In this document: positions 9,077-19,970 of the stretch, piece after piece
Position numbering within the stretch: the first letter of the stretch is position 1
How the letters are laid out: the number at the start of each line of letters is the position of its first letter
NCBI RefSeq assembly: GCF_008123515.1
Contig: NZ_VSSR01000001.1
Coordinates: 87,321 to 151,320, forward strand
Length of the DNA stretch: 64,000 bases
Direction of reading: 5' to 3'
DNA from: Bradyrhizobium cytisi
Lineage (GTDB): Bacteria; Pseudomonadota; Alphaproteobacteria; Rhizobiales; Xanthobacteraceae
Notes under the pieces: generated by a model
The model's input: only the letters and a program-made list of their open reading frames with translations
Told to the model about the DNA's origin: nothing
The model's database searches: none
Translations under genes and position numbers: made by a program

Positions 9077-10144
9077 TCACGCCACCCGGTTGTGTGTCTC
9101 GACCGCGTATTCCGGGTCGACTTCGCAGATCACGCGGTTGCGGCCGTTGCGCTTGGCGGCGTAGAGGCAGGCATCCGCACGCTCGATCAGGGCATCGGTA
9201 TCGTCACCCTGCTTCAGCATGGAGACGCCGACGGAGATGGTGACACGGCCGAGGATCTCGCCGGTCGATTTCTTCTTCAGCTCCTTCGCCATCACGGCGC
9301 GGCGGATGTGATCGGCGACGGTGAGAGCCTGGCGCAGCGCGGTGTTGGGCAGCAGCACGGCGAACTCCTCGCCGCCATACCGCGCGGTGATGTCCTGGCC
9401 CTTGATGGTCTGCTTCATGGACAGGCCGACCAGGCGCAGCACTTGGTCGCCGGTGAGATGGCCGTAGGAATCGTTGAACGACTTGAAATGGTCGATGTCG
9501 AACAGCAGCAGTGACAGCGGCTCGCCCGAGGCGAGTGCGTTCTGCACCGCCATGCCGATCATGCGGTCGAAATATTTGCGGTTGCCGAGCCCGGTCAACG
9601 GATCGGTCAGGCTCTCGGCGCGGATCGCCTCGAGGCTGTGCTGGAGATTGCTGATCTCGTTCTTAGACAGTGTCAGCCGGCCTTCCAGCGCCTTGTTGGT
9701 CTCGCGCATCTCGTCGGTCGAACGCAGCAGCGTCTCGACGATCGCCTTGATCTGCTCGCGGCTCTTGGCCGAGGACAGTTGCTCGGTCGCGCGCGACAGG
9801 CTGGTGTCGTAGGCGCCGGTCATCCCGAGCGCGTCGCTCAAGACGGACATCACGTCGTCGATCTCGCCGATGACGCGCGCGCCGACCTTGTCAATGCGGT
9901 CGGTCGTTTTGATGTGGGAGAGATAGGTGTCGTAGATCTGCTCGAGATCGGCTTCGGTCAGCTTGCCGCTACGTGCCAGCGTCTCGTTGATGATCTTGTT
10001 GAGCGGGGCATTGTAGCCGGTCGCGTAGACGTACCAGATCTCGTAATTGCGGGGAATTGCGGTTTGCTTCAGCGACCGGATCTGACCGAGCGCCACCTCG
10101 GCAAACGCCATCGTGCGTTCATGTTCATCGAGAACCTTGACCAC
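9077..10144 (-). CDS. Diguanylate cyclase (GGDEF domain)
   Basis: Soluble 355-residue protein predicted to make cyclic di-GMP from GTP. The C-terminal GGDEF domain (about 180-340) has DPLTGLGNRKYFD, FDIDHFKSFND and the active-site motif RYGGEEF. The usual inhibitory site RxxD five residues before GGEEF reads KGQD, so product inhibition may be weakened. The N-terminal 170 residues carry no membrane segment or recognised sensor and end in a probable coiled coil (residues 140-175). It is flanked by fabA and rhlE, also on the minus strand, but with gaps over 100 bases. Confidence 0.92.
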   Translation of the reverse strand: MVKVLDEHERTMAFAEVALGQIRSLKQTAIPRNYEIWYVYATGYNAPLNKIINETLARSGKLTEADLEQIYDTYLSHIKTTDRIDKVGARVIGEIDDVMSVLSDALGMTGAYDTSLSRATEQLSSAKSREQIKAIVETLLRSTDEMRETNKALEGRLTLSKNEISNLQHSLEAIRAESLTDPLTGLGNRKYFDRMIGMAVQNALASGEPLSLLLFDIDHFKSFNDSYGHLTGDQVLRLVGLSMKQTIKGQDITARYGGEEFAVLLPNTALRQALTVADHIRRAVMAKELKKKSTGEILGRVTISVGVSMLKQGDDTDALIERADACLYAAKRNGRNRVICEVDPEYAVETHNRVA

Positions 10145-10272
10145 AGAACATACCCCACAACGGTCGATGCGCTCGCGACCGCAGCAATGCTTAAATTATG
10201 TTCGTAGGCTAACGGACGATGATGAACGGTCGGTAAACGGTCGACCGCTCAACTCACGCGTGTATCGTGGTT

Positions 10273-11817
<1,545 letters not shown>

Positions 11818-12097
11818 TGAGCCTCTGGTCGAAACCGCCGTTCGGAATCGAGGGTAATAAGGCTGTCGCGTTCCACCCCGAAACGGCGCGCTCTCAAAGA
11901 AGCTGGGGGTGCTGACTCACGCGAACAAAGCGCCAGCTCAGGAATCGCTCTTCGATACCGAGCCGCGTCGACCCGGAACATAGGGCGGAATCGGCCAAAG
12001 TCAATGGAGCAGGCGCGGGAAGACCCTAAAAACCCTCAGGTTTTTGCCCAAATACCGGGCGCGGCTGGGCTTTTCGCCGCAGCAGCCAGCTCGGTGG

Positions 12098-13075
12098 TTA
12101 ACGCGCGCCTGCGGCCCGGGCCCGGAAATCGCCGGGCGCCATGCCATAGGCGGCGTTGAAGACCCGGTAATAGGTCGCCAGGCTCTCGAAGCCGCAGGCG
12201 CTGGCGATGTCGGCGATCAGCCGCTCCGGCGCTTCGCACATCAAGCGGCGGCTCTGCTTCAACCGCTCTTCCGTCACGGTCTGCGAGAAGCTGCGGTCGG
12301 CGACCTCGAACAGCATGTGCAAATGGCGCACGGAGACGCCGAGCAGGTCGGCGACACGCGTCGGCGCCAGATCGGGGTCTTGCAGATGGCGCGCGATCAG
12401 GCGCCGCGCCAGCGAGAGGCGGCCGGTCCGGAGCGCGGCCTGTCCGCGCCGGCTGCCCGGCCTGACGATGCCGCGCTCTATCAGCGCCAGCTGCCCCAAG
12501 GCCTGTACAAGCAAGGCCTGCACAAGCGGGACCGCGCCGGACGAACCATCATTCGCGGCGGCGTCGCCGAGGTCGGCAAAGCAGGCGTCGAGCAGAGGCG
12601 CGAGAGCGGGATCGTTGAAAACCTTGGGCGCAAGCTCGCGCGTGCGCTTGTCCTGTGTCGCGAGGCCGCTGACGGGGATCTTCAGGATCCGCAGATGGAA
12701 ACCGGAATCGCCCAACGGCCTCGTGTGGTAGGGCAGGTCGGTATGGCTGGTGGCAAAGCCGCCATTGGCGATCGCGAAATCGCTCGAGCGCATGCCGCCG
12801 AACCAACCGCCGCCGCCGAGCTGCTGGTAGACGCAGATGCTGTCACCCGGCGCGTAGCCGATGTCGGCCTGGCTGCGCTCGACCGCATAGGAAGACGCCT
12901 TCAGCTCCACGAGGGCGCCATTGCCGACCTGGCTCAGCGAGAATTCGCCGTAGAAGTCGCCGCGCCGTTCGCGCTCGAGCTCGGCGGTGACCCCGAACAG
13001 CCCCTTGGCGCGGACCTCGCGCCAGAAATCGAAGCGATCGTGCGGCTCGACCTCGTCGGTGCACCAGCGATACAC
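12098..13075 (-). CDS. AraC-family transcriptional regulator
   Basis: The C-terminal third has the two helix-turn-helix units of AraC regulators (RVADLLGVSVRHLHMLFE and IADIASACGFESLATYYRVF, ending near the typical GMAPGDFR). The N-terminal part (WREVRAKGLFGVTAELE, then YAPGDSICVYQQLGG) is the AraC-type ligand-binding domain. I place the start at GTG 13075, which opens with YRWCTDEVEP and follows a GAGACGAGGG site; the open frame runs to 13204. With this start, 191 bases remain for the divergent promoters shared with the caspase-like gene. Confidence 0.82.
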   Translation of the reverse strand: MYRWCTDEVEPHDRFDFWREVRAKGLFGVTAELERERRGDFYGEFSLSQVGNGALVELKASSYAVERSQADIGYAPGDSICVYQQLGGGGWFGGMRSSDFAIANGGFATSHTDLPYHTRPLGDSGFHLRILKIPVSGLATQDKRTRELAPKVFNDPALAPLLDACFADLGDAAANDGSSGAVPLVQALLVQALGQLALIERGIVRPGSRRGQAALRTGRLSLARRLIARHLQDPDLAPTRVADLLGVSVRHLHMLFEVADRSFSQTVTEERLKQSRRLMCEAPERLIADIASACGFESLATYYRVFNAAYGMAPGDFRARAAGAR

Positions 13076-13266
13076 GGCAGCCCTCGTCTCGAACGGAATT
13101 CCGCCCAAGAAGAAGCAGATTCCACGAGAATCTTCTATAGGCCAAATCATGGCGCCGCGGGGACGGACCGGTTGAACCGCCGTTACGGCTGGACCGACTA
13201 TCACATCAACGGCGTAAGGTTCCGCATGGAGCCAACGGGGAGCCGTTCTGCAGCGGGAATATCACG

Positions 13267-14784
13267 ATGACGCGTCGGTTTTTCAGAATTTTGGCGGCGC
13301 TTGGCCTGGCGGCGGGCCTCAGCGGTTTCGCGAGTGCCGCACATGCCGAAAAGCGTGTCGCGCTCGTCGTCGGCAACAATGACTATAGGAACGTTCCGAA
13401 GCTCCTGAAGGCCGTCAACGACGCCCGCACTATGGGCGATACGCTGAAGCAACTCGGCTTCACCGTGATGGTCGCCGAAAATCAGAACCGTCAGCAATTC
13501 TCCGAGACGCTGCTCGCCTTCGACCGGGCGATCGAGCCCGGCGACACCGCGTTCTTCTTCTATGCCGGCCACGGGTTCGAGATTGCGGGCCAGAACTATC
13601 TGCTGCCGACCGACGTGCCGGCGGCGGCCGAAGGCCAGGAAGAGCTGGTGCGCGACGCTTCGATTCTCGCAGATCGTGTCGTCGAGCGCCTCCAGAACAA
13701 GAAGGCGCGCACCTCGATCCTGGTGTTCGACGCCTGCCGCAACAATCCGTTCGAGCGCAGCGGCACGCGCGCAGTCGCCGGCGGTGGTGGGCTTGCGCCG
13801 ATGACGCAGCTGCCCGAAGGCGTGTTCTCGGTGTTCTCGGCAGGTCCGCGCCAGACCGCGCTCGATCGCCTCTCCAACGATGATGCCAATCCCAATTCGG
13901 TGTTCACGCGCACCTTCGCCAAGGAGCTGCTGCAGCCCGGCGAGAACCTCGTGCAGGTCGCGCAGCACACGCGCCGCCTGGTCAGCGAGATGGCCGATAC
14001 CGTCAAGCACAAGCAGGTGCCGGTCTATTTCGACCAGATGGTCGACGACGTCTTCCTCAGCGGAGCCGCGAAGGATGCCGCGGCCGCGCGTCCGGCCGAC
14101 CCGCCGCCGCAGAAGCTCGCGGCGCTGCCGCCGGTCTCGGTGCCGCGCGTGCCGAAGGAAGAGACGACCAACGCGCCGATCGCGAGCTTCTCGCGCCACA
14201 ATGGCGGCTGGAGCGTGACGTTCTCCTTCGCTGATCCCACCCTCGGGGTGTCCTGGCGCATGGCAGGCAATGGTGATTTCCGCGAGACCGGCTTCATCGA
14301 CGCGCTCGATCCGCGCACGCGCAAGCGGATGCCGAACCCGTCGATCGAGCTGCCCCCGGACGCGCAGGCCGGCACCATCGAGGTCCGCTACGTCGACGCG
14401 TCCGGTGACATGCAGGGCCCGTTCCCGATCAAGTTCGATCCCGAAGCGGCGCTGATCCGGGACCAGCGCAAGATCCTCGACATGACCGCCACGAGCTGGC
14501 TGTCGTTCCGTCAGTTTAACGGGCTGCTGGTGTATTATTCCCATCTGGTGTCATATCGCTGCGCGATCCGCGAGGCGCGGATCGGCATCGACACGGCGGT
14601 GCCGGACAAGGTGCTGAAGCTGCCGCCTTGCGACCTCCGCGATCCCTCGGCGATCACGGCCGGCATGCTGCTCTACGAGAAGCTGCCTCCGGCCACGCAG
14701 TTCATGTCGGTCGAATTGACCTATCGCGACGGCAGCGTTTCCGAGGTCAAGAGTTTTCGTACGGCCAACCGCAGCAACAATTGA
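13267..14784 (+). CDS. Exported caspase-family (C14, orthocaspase-like) protein
   Basis: Protein of 505 residues with a signal peptide (1-27, cut near AHA-EK). The caspase p20-like domain spans about 29-260: VALVVGNNDYRNVPKL opens it, FFFYAGHGFEI holds the catalytic histidine (H102) and FDACRNNPF the catalytic cysteine (C157). A proline/alanine linker (270-300) leads to an unassigned C-terminal region with beta-rich segments and three cysteines. Both dyad residues are intact, so activity is plausible, probably after basic residues as in related enzymes. Export to the periplasm is inferred from the signal peptide. The AraC gene is divergent. Confidence 0.88.
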   Translation: MTRRFFRILAALGLAAGLSGFASAAHAEKRVALVVGNNDYRNVPKLLKAVNDARTMGDTLKQLGFTVMVAENQNRQQFSETLLAFDRAIEPGDTAFFFYAGHGFEIAGQNYLLPTDVPAAAEGQEELVRDASILADRVVERLQNKKARTSILVFDACRNNPFERSGTRAVAGGGGLAPMTQLPEGVFSVFSAGPRQTALDRLSNDDANPNSVFTRTFAKELLQPGENLVQVAQHTRRLVSEMADTVKHKQVPVYFDQMVDDVFLSGAAKDAAAARPADPPPQKLAALPPVSVPRVPKEETTNAPIASFSRHNGGWSVTFSFADPTLGVSWRMAGNGDFRETGFIDALDPRTRKRMPNPSIELPPDAQAGTIEVRYVDASGDMQGPFPIKFDPEAALIRDQRKILDMTATSWLSFRQFNGLLVYYSHLVSYRCAIREARIGIDTAVPDKVLKLPPCDLRDPSAITAGMLLYEKLPPATQFMSVELTYRDGSVSEVKSFRTANRSNN

Positions 14785-14823
14785 GCTGTCTCGGGGGCTC
14801 CGAAGCGGGCGGGGACTGGTCCG

Positions 14824-15108
14824 CTAAGGCCGGCGCTTCCTGAAGAGGCGCTTGGCAGAGTCGATGGCCTCGATCAGGGGTGGCGCCAGCGAGAAGAAAG
14901 TTCCCATGGCGATCGAGATGATGACATGGCTGAGCAGGAGCTTCTCCTGCTCCTCAAACGGATAGCCATGCTGATCGATCCGCACAGGTGCAAGCGCACC
15001 CGTCGCCCGCGGATCCAGTCTTCGCGGTTTGCGCGCCGGAAGCATGATCACGACAAAAAGCACGTTGATCAACAACCAGATGCTAAGCACTATGAGGAGG
15101 GTGCGCAC
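14824..15108 (-). CDS. Small two-span membrane protein of unknown function
   Basis: 94 residues with one membrane segment at 3-23 (LLIVLSIWLLINVLFVVIML), a polar middle with basic and acidic patches (PARKPRRLDP), a second hydrophobic stretch at about 61-80 (HVIISIAMGTFFSLAPPLI), and a basic end (KRLFRKRRP). The start is GTG 15108. I do not recognise the family. It is convergent with the caspase-like gene and divergent from the FAD monooxygenase, whose start lies 122 bases away. Confidence 0.6.
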   Translation of the reverse strand: MRTLLIVLSIWLLINVLFVVIMLPARKPRRLDPRATGALAPVRIDQHGYPFEEQEKLLLSHVIISIAMGTFFSLAPPLIEAIDSAKRLFRKRRP

Positions 15109-15229
15109 AGCAAGATCATCCTGAAATCAATCGAACTCGTCAGCAACGCTACGGACCATTCGCTCTCACGGCAAACCAATTCGGACTTGTTGCACCGCAC
15201 AGCGGACTAAAGTCGCAAGCGAGGATCTG

Positions 15230-16498
15230 ATGGCTGAAACAGATACGCCTCAGCACACCGTAGGTCACTCCGTGAGAGTCCGGTGTTGCATTGTCGGCGG
15301 TGGGCCCGCGGGAATGATGCTCGGCTATCTCCTCGGGCGCGCCGGCATCGATGTCGTGGTGCTGGAGAAGCACGCCGATTTCTTCCGCGATTTTCGCGGT
15401 GATACCGTGCATCCCTCGACGCTCCAGCTGATGGACGAGCTCGGCCTGATCGACGGCTTCCTCAAGCTGCCGCATCAGCGCTTGCAGACGATGGATGGCC
15501 TGTTCGGCGGCACCAAGGTGCGGATCGCCGATCTCAGCCGGCTCAACACGAAATACCCCTTCATCGCCTTTATGCCGCAGTGGGATTTCCTGAATTTCCT
15601 GCGCAAGGCAGGCGGGCGCTTCGCCTCGCTCAAGGTGATGATGAGCACGGAGGCGGTCGACCTGATCCGCCGCGGCGAGACCATCGCCGGCGTGCGCGCG
15701 GAAACGCCAGACGGCACTGTGGACATCGAGGCCGATCTCACCGTCGCCTGCGACGGCCGGCATTCGACCGTGCGCGAGCGCGCCGGCCTTGAGGTCAAGG
15801 AGATCGGCGCGCCGATGGACGTGCTCTGGTTCCGTGCCGGCCGCAAGCCGGACGAGACCGAGAATCTGTTTGCACGGATCGAGCCCGGCAGGATGATGGT
15901 CACGTTCGACCGTGGCGATTACTGGCAGTGCGCCTATGTCATCGCCAAAGGGCAATACGATGCGGTGAAGGCGAGGGGGTTGCAGGCACTGCTCGACGAC
16001 GTCGTGCGGATGGCGCCGGTCCTGCGATCCGGAGTTGCCGACGTGAAGAGTTTTGACGACATCAAGCTTCTGACGGTCGCGATCAACCGCCTGCCACGCT
16101 GGACACGGCCGGGCCTGCTCTGCATCGGCGACGCCGCACACGCGATGTCGCCGGTCGGCGGCGTCGGCGTCAATCTCGCCGTACAGGACGCGGTCGCGAC
16201 TGCAAACCTGCTCGCGGAGAAGCTTCAGCGCGGCTGTCCATCCGAGGACGAGCTCGATACCGTGCGGCGCCGCCGCGAGTTCCCGGTGAAGATGACCCAG
16301 GCGATGCAGGTGATCGTGCAGAACAACATCATCAGGGGCGCGCTGCAGGGCGGCGATCACCCGCTCAAGGTGCCGCTGCTCCTGCGATTGATCTCCGCAT
16401 CGCCATGGCTTCAGGGGATTGCGGCGCGCTTCGTTGCGCTCGGTGTGCGGCCCGAGCACGTGCGTTCAAAGGCCGCGCCGGCGTCAGGGATTCAGTAG
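15230..16498 (+). CDS. FAD-dependent aromatic-ring-type monooxygenase
   Basis: Flavoprotein of 422 residues in the UbiH/PheA/TfdB group of class A monooxygenases. It has the FAD-binding GGGPAGMMLGYLLGRAG near the N terminus, the DG motif as VACDGRHSTVRE, and GDAAHAMSPVGGVGVNLA contacting FAD pyrophosphate. FRGDTVHPSTLQLMDELG is also typical. The substrate cannot be told from the sequence. It stands alone, 170 bases before an outer-membrane barrel gene. Confidence 0.85.
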   Translation: MAETDTPQHTVGHSVRVRCCIVGGGPAGMMLGYLLGRAGIDVVVLEKHADFFRDFRGDTVHPSTLQLMDELGLIDGFLKLPHQRLQTMDGLFGGTKVRIADLSRLNTKYPFIAFMPQWDFLNFLRKAGGRFASLKVMMSTEAVDLIRRGETIAGVRAETPDGTVDIEADLTVACDGRHSTVRERAGLEVKEIGAPMDVLWFRAGRKPDETENLFARIEPGRMMVTFDRGDYWQCAYVIAKGQYDAVKARGLQALLDDVVRMAPVLRSGVADVKSFDDIKLLTVAINRLPRWTRPGLLCIGDAAHAMSPVGGVGVNLAVQDAVATANLLAEKLQRGCPSEDELDTVRRRREFPVKMTQAMQVIVQNNIIRGALQGGDHPLKVPLLLRLISASPWLQGIAARFVALGVRPEHVRSKAAPASGIQ

Positions 16499-16667
16499 GG
16501 ATAATGTCGCGTTAAATCGCGCGCTTTGCGTTGCGTTCGCGCAACAGCGCACGCGGATTTATAGACCGCAATGCGTCAATCCGGCGCCTTAACTCTCTTG
16601 ATTCAAATTTGAGTAAGAACTGTCTGTGAGCGTGCACCCATCAAAGGACACGGGGTGTACCAGTATC

Positions 16668-17438
16668 ATGCGTAACAAATTGATTGCCGCCTTCGCCTGC
16701 ACGACCGCTCTGGTTTCGACCGGCGCTGCTTCCGCTGCCGATCTCGGCGCGCGGCCCTACACCAAGGCGCCGGCCTATATCGAGCCTCTGTTCAACTGGA
16801 CCGGATTCTATGTCGGCGGCCACATCGGTGGCGCATGGACCAACGAGCAGTTCATCAACAATGGCATCGGGGCGCCGTTCGGTGATCTGACGCCCGGCCA
16901 AGGCTATCGTCAGCGTGGTAGCGGCATCATGGGCGGCGCCCAGATCGGCTACAACTGGCAGGCCAACAACTACGTGTTCGGCATGGAAGGCACGATCTCC
17001 GGCCTCAACAACAAAGGTACCGTCGTGAACACCGCGTTCGGCGCGGGCGACGACGTATTCTCCTGGCGTGCGAACGTTCTTGCCACCGTCGTCGGTCGCG
17101 CTGGCTTTGCCGTGCAGAACAACCTGTTCTACATCAAGGGCGGCTATGCCGGCGTCAACAACCGCCTGTCGGTAACCGACACGGTCGGCCCGGCGACGGG
17201 CAACGGCGGTCAGACCCACTGGGCCAACGGCTGGACCGTGGGCGCCGGCTGGGAATACGGCATCACCCGCAACTGGATCGTCGGCCTCGAGTACAATTAC
17301 GCGGCCTTCGGCAGCCAGACCTATCAGCTCGGCGGCACCTCGGGCAATTACACGTTCGATGCCAAGCCGCGCGACATCCAGTGGGCCGTCGTGCGCGCGA
17401 GCTACAAGTTCGATGCGCCGGTCATCGGCCGCTACTGA
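16668..17438 (+). CDS. Outer-membrane beta-barrel protein, Omp25/Omp31-like (copy 1)
   Basis: 256 residues with signal peptide 1-23, then ADLGARPYTKAP, the mark of this rhizobial porin-like family. An eight-stranded barrel with repeated aromatic-glycine turns follows (NWTGFYVGGHIGGAW, QIGYNWQ, GLEYNYAAFG), ending in a C-terminal aromatic residue (VIGRY) as needed for barrel insertion. ATG 16668 is used; the open frame upstream to 16626 lacks a ribosome site. An intrinsic terminator lies 46 bases after the stop. Confidence 0.9.
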   Translation: MRNKLIAAFACTTALVSTGAASAADLGARPYTKAPAYIEPLFNWTGFYVGGHIGGAWTNEQFINNGIGAPFGDLTPGQGYRQRGSGIMGGAQIGYNWQANNYVFGMEGTISGLNNKGTVVNTAFGAGDDVFSWRANVLATVVGRAGFAVQNNLFYIKGGYAGVNNRLSVTDTVGPATGNGGQTHWANGWTVGAGWEYGITRNWIVGLEYNYAAFGSQTYQLGGTSGNYTFDAKPRDIQWAVVRASYKFDAPVIGRY

Positions 17439-17484
17439 GCAACAAACGACCAATCAGCAAAAAAGATCACTGCCAAAAATTTAG

Positions 17485-17515
17485 AGCCCCGGCATCGCCG
17501 GGGCTTCTTTTTTTT
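17485..17515 (+). terminator. Intrinsic terminator of barrel gene copy 1
   Basis: A nine-pair GC-rich stem, AGCCCCGGC and GCCGGGGCT, with a three-base loop, followed by TCTTTTTTTT. It lies 46 bases after the barrel stop codon and faces the SDR gene that ends at 17530 on the other strand. Confidence 0.9.
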
Positions 17516-17529
17516 ACGCGAAAGGCGCC

Positions 17530-18300
17530 TCACGCCATTACTGAAAACCCGCCGTCGACGGGGATCGCTGTACCCGTGACGAAGTTCGAGGCGGGCGAGG
17601 CCAAGAAGACCGCGATGCCGGCGAAGTCGTCGATGTCGCCCCAGCGCCCCGCAGGCGTGCGCGCCAGCACGCGCTCGTGCAGACCCGACACCTGCTGCCG
17701 CGCGCCGCGGGTGAGATCGGTGTCGATCCAGCCCGGCAGGATCGCATTGACCTGAATGTTGTCGGGCGCCCAGGCATTCGCGCAGGCGCGCGTGTACTGC
17801 ACGATGCCGCCCTTGCTGGCCGCATAGGCGGTCGCGAAGCTCGCGCCGAAGATCGACATCATTGAGCCGATGTTGATCACCTTGCCGTTGCCCGATGCCT
17901 TCAGCGCCGGATAGGCGAGCTTCGAGCACAGGAAGGCGCTGGTGAGGTTGGTGTCGATCACCTTGTTCCACTCGTCGAGCTCGAGCTCGTGCGGCGGCTT
18001 GCGGATGCTCATGCCGGCGTTGTTGATCAGGATGTCGATGCGGCCGAGATCCCCAACGACGCGGTCGATCATCGCCGCGACCGCGTCCTTGTCGGTGACG
18101 TCGGTGGTGACGGAAATCGCCTTCACGCCGCGCGCCTTGAGATCGGCAACGGCAGCCGCCGACTTGGTTTCGTTGCGTCCGACCACGGCAATATCGGCGC
18201 CGGCGTCCGCAAGCCCATGGGCGAGGCCGAGTCCGATGCCGCCGTTGCCTCCTGTGACGATCGCGACCTTGCCGCGGAGATCGAACCGGTTGGATGTCAT
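17530..18300 (-). CDS. Short-chain dehydrogenase/reductase
   Basis: Classical SDR of 256 residues. It has the cofactor motif TGGNGGIG near the N terminus, NNAGMS, the catalytic serine in INIGSMMS and the YAASK catalytic pair, closing with the TGTAIPVDGGFS signature. The overall pattern resembles 2-deoxy-D-gluconate or gluconate 5-dehydrogenase-type enzymes, but the substrate is not proven. A 61-residue membrane protein gene lies directly upstream (22 bases), probably in the same transcript. Confidence 0.87.
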   Translation of the reverse strand: MTSNRFDLRGKVAIVTGGNGGIGLGLAHGLADAGADIAVVGRNETKSAAAVADLKARGVKAISVTTDVTDKDAVAAMIDRVVGDLGRIDILINNAGMSIRKPPHELELDEWNKVIDTNLTSAFLCSKLAYPALKASGNGKVINIGSMMSIFGASFATAYAASKGGIVQYTRACANAWAPDNIQVNAILPGWIDTDLTRGARQQVSGLHERVLARTPAGRWGDIDDFAGIAVFLASPASNFVTGTAIPVDGGFSVMA

Positions 18301-18321
18301 GCTTTCACTTCCTGGTTTCTT

Positions 18322-18507
18322 CTATTGGTTGCTTTGCCAGATCAGCACCAGCCCGAAGCCTGCCATGGCGGCGCCATAGCCGGCCCATTGCAGCTGGTTG
18401 ACCATGAAGCTCGATCGCGGCCAGGCGACGGTGCCCGTGCCTTGTCCGATCCAGAGCAGCCCGACAGCGAGGGCAAACAGGCCTGCGATCAGCAGAAATC
18501 TGCGCAT
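18322..18507 (-). CDS. Small two-span membrane protein of unknown function
   Basis: 61 residues with two hydrophobic segments (FLLIAGLFALAVGLLWIG and GYGAAMAGFGLVLIW) joined by a short polar loop (TVAWPRSSFMVNQLQ). The start ATG 18507 follows the strong site GGGAGGAATGC. It precedes the SDR gene by 21 bases on the same strand. I do not recognise the family. Confidence 0.65.
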   Translation of the reverse strand: MRRFLLIAGLFALAVGLLWIGQGTGTVAWPRSSFMVNQLQWAGYGAAMAGFGLVLIWQSNQ

Positions 18508-18730
18508 GCATTCCTCCCTGTCGGTCTGATTCTGTCGTGGCCTGCGGCACAAAAGGACGGCCGCACTTCGCGAGAGCTTGAGGCCAGACTAGCCGTAGCT
18601 TCTGTTCGGATACAATGGGCAGGGATGCAAGGCCGCGCGAGAACGCATGTTCGCCGAGACCACCCCGGGCATCGCCGGCGCGAGCAGCTCGTTGAAGGCG
18701 AGCATCAATCGCTCAGGTCTCCGAACACGA

Positions 18731-18757
18731 AAAAGCCCCGGCAATGCCGGGGCTTTT
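18731..18757 (-). terminator. Intrinsic terminator of barrel gene copy 2
   Basis: Read on the minus strand, AAAAGCCCCGGC and GCCGGGGCTTTTT form a GC-rich stem with a short loop and a T run. It lies 43 bases beyond the stop of the barrel gene at 18800. Its core is nearly the same as the terminator at 17485. Confidence 0.85.
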
Positions 18758-18799
18758 AGCGTCTGAAGTTGAATTCGGATCAGATCAGTACTTTTCAGC

Positions 18800-19585
18800 T
18801 CAGTACTTGGCGACGACCGGGCCGGTCCAGTTGAAGCGGTAGACCAGCGAGGTCGAGATCGTCTGGTTCCAGCTGTTGGCGCGGATGCTGTTAACGCCGG
18901 TCGGCAGGTTGGTGACGTCGGAGAGCTCATCCCGGGTCTTGGCGTTGTAGAAGGCCGAACGGTACTCGGTCTTCATGAACCAGCCGGGCGAGGAGATGCC
19001 GAAGATGTTCAGGCTGTTCTCGACGCCGCCGCCGACGAAGAAGCCGTTGCGGTTGTAGCCGGCGAGATGGACACCGGCGGGAACGCCGCCCAGATTGGTG
19101 AAGCTCGTGCTGCCGAAGTGAGCGCCCGAATAACCGCCGTTGACGTAGGAGAGAACGTTCGGAGCGACCAGCCAGCCGAGGCGGACGCCGGCGGCCCAGG
19201 AGTCTTCCAGCTTCTGGTTGCCGGTGTAGCCGAGGATCGGATCCTGCACCGTGGAGCGGATGCTGCCGAACTGACCGTCAGCGAACACGCCGGCGACCCA
19301 GGTGCCGCTGAACTGCCAGTCGTAGCCGAGACCGACGGTGCCGAACCAGCCCGAGCCACCCTGACGCTGGGTGATGGTCAGCGGAACCGCGCCGACGGTC
19401 GACTGGACGGACTGGTCGGAGTTCGAGAGACCGCCGCCGCCACCGCCGAAGATGTAGAAGCCGGTCCAGTTGGCAACCGGAGCCGCCATCGGGGCCTTCA
19501 CGTAGGGACGGGCCGCAAGGTCAGCCGCGGAAGCCGAACCGGTCATCGCCGCAACCGCGGTCAGCGCGAGTACAATCTTCTTCAT
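18800..19585 (-). CDS. Outer-membrane beta-barrel protein, Omp25/Omp31-like (copy 2)
   Basis: 261 residues: signal peptide 1-21, mature start ADLAARPYVKAP, barrel turns such as NWTGFYIFGGGGGG, GLGYDWQFSGTW and GVRLGWLVAPN, and a C-terminal GPVVAKY with the final aromatic. ATG 19585 is the supported start; the frame upstream (to 19720) has no ribosome site and reads as non-coding. It is close in style to the copies at 16668 and 27647 but clearly diverged in the loops. Confidence 0.9.
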   Translation of the reverse strand: MKKIVLALTAVAAMTGSASAADLAARPYVKAPMAAPVANWTGFYIFGGGGGGLSNSDQSVQSTVGAVPLTITQRQGGSGWFGTVGLGYDWQFSGTWVAGVFADGQFGSIRSTVQDPILGYTGNQKLEDSWAAGVRLGWLVAPNVLSYVNGGYSGAHFGSTSFTNLGGVPAGVHLAGYNRNGFFVGGGVENSLNIFGISSPGWFMKTEYRSAFYNAKTRDELSDVTNLPTGVNSIRANSWNQTISTSLVYRFNWTGPVVAKY

Positions 19586-19924
19586 GATTAAATCCCCAAC
19601 CTTAGGTCCGTAGCAGGCGCGAGCGCTCTGAAGTCCGTGTGATCTGATGCCCGGACTATAGACGGTTCTCGCCGAAATGCTGTTGCAGGGCAGGCACAGT
19701 CGCCGGAAAACGCCCGCCATCCGGGTTTTGAGGTGCCGTCAATAAGTCCCCCCAAAAAGCGACGTAATTTCAATGTATTACGCCGGTCTTCGCATCGCCT
19801 GCCCGGGTAGGATTCTGTTAGGAATTCGCCTTTGTCCGAAACGGAGGCGATCCTGCCTCAGCCTTGGCTTGCCGACCGGCCGCTGTGAGTCGTTGGCCGA
19901 GTCGCGCTTTCGCCATCCCAATTG
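19586..19924. other. Intergenic leader of barrel copy 2; no gene seen
   Basis: About 340 bases between the barrel start and the parE terminator. It is less GC-rich than the surrounding genes and shows no open frame with a plausible start. It should hold the promoter and a long 5' leader for the barrel gene, but I could not identify a convincing promoter hexamer pair. Confidence 0.4.
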
Positions 19925-19953
19925 AAAAACCCCGGCCTCGGGCCGGGGCTTTT
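19925..19953 (-). terminator. Intrinsic terminator of parE
   Basis: On the minus strand AAGCCCCGGCC and GGCCGGGGTTTTT form a stem with a short loop and T run, 18 bases after the parE stop. Confidence 0.85.
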
Positions 19954-19970
19954 CAGCGGAAATCACCGCA

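Noticed and set aside
12035..12052. AAAAACC-CTCA-GGTTTTT hairpin after the AraC gene, considered as a terminator
   Set aside because: The stem has only two GC pairs and no clear T run on the proper side, so it is too weak to list.
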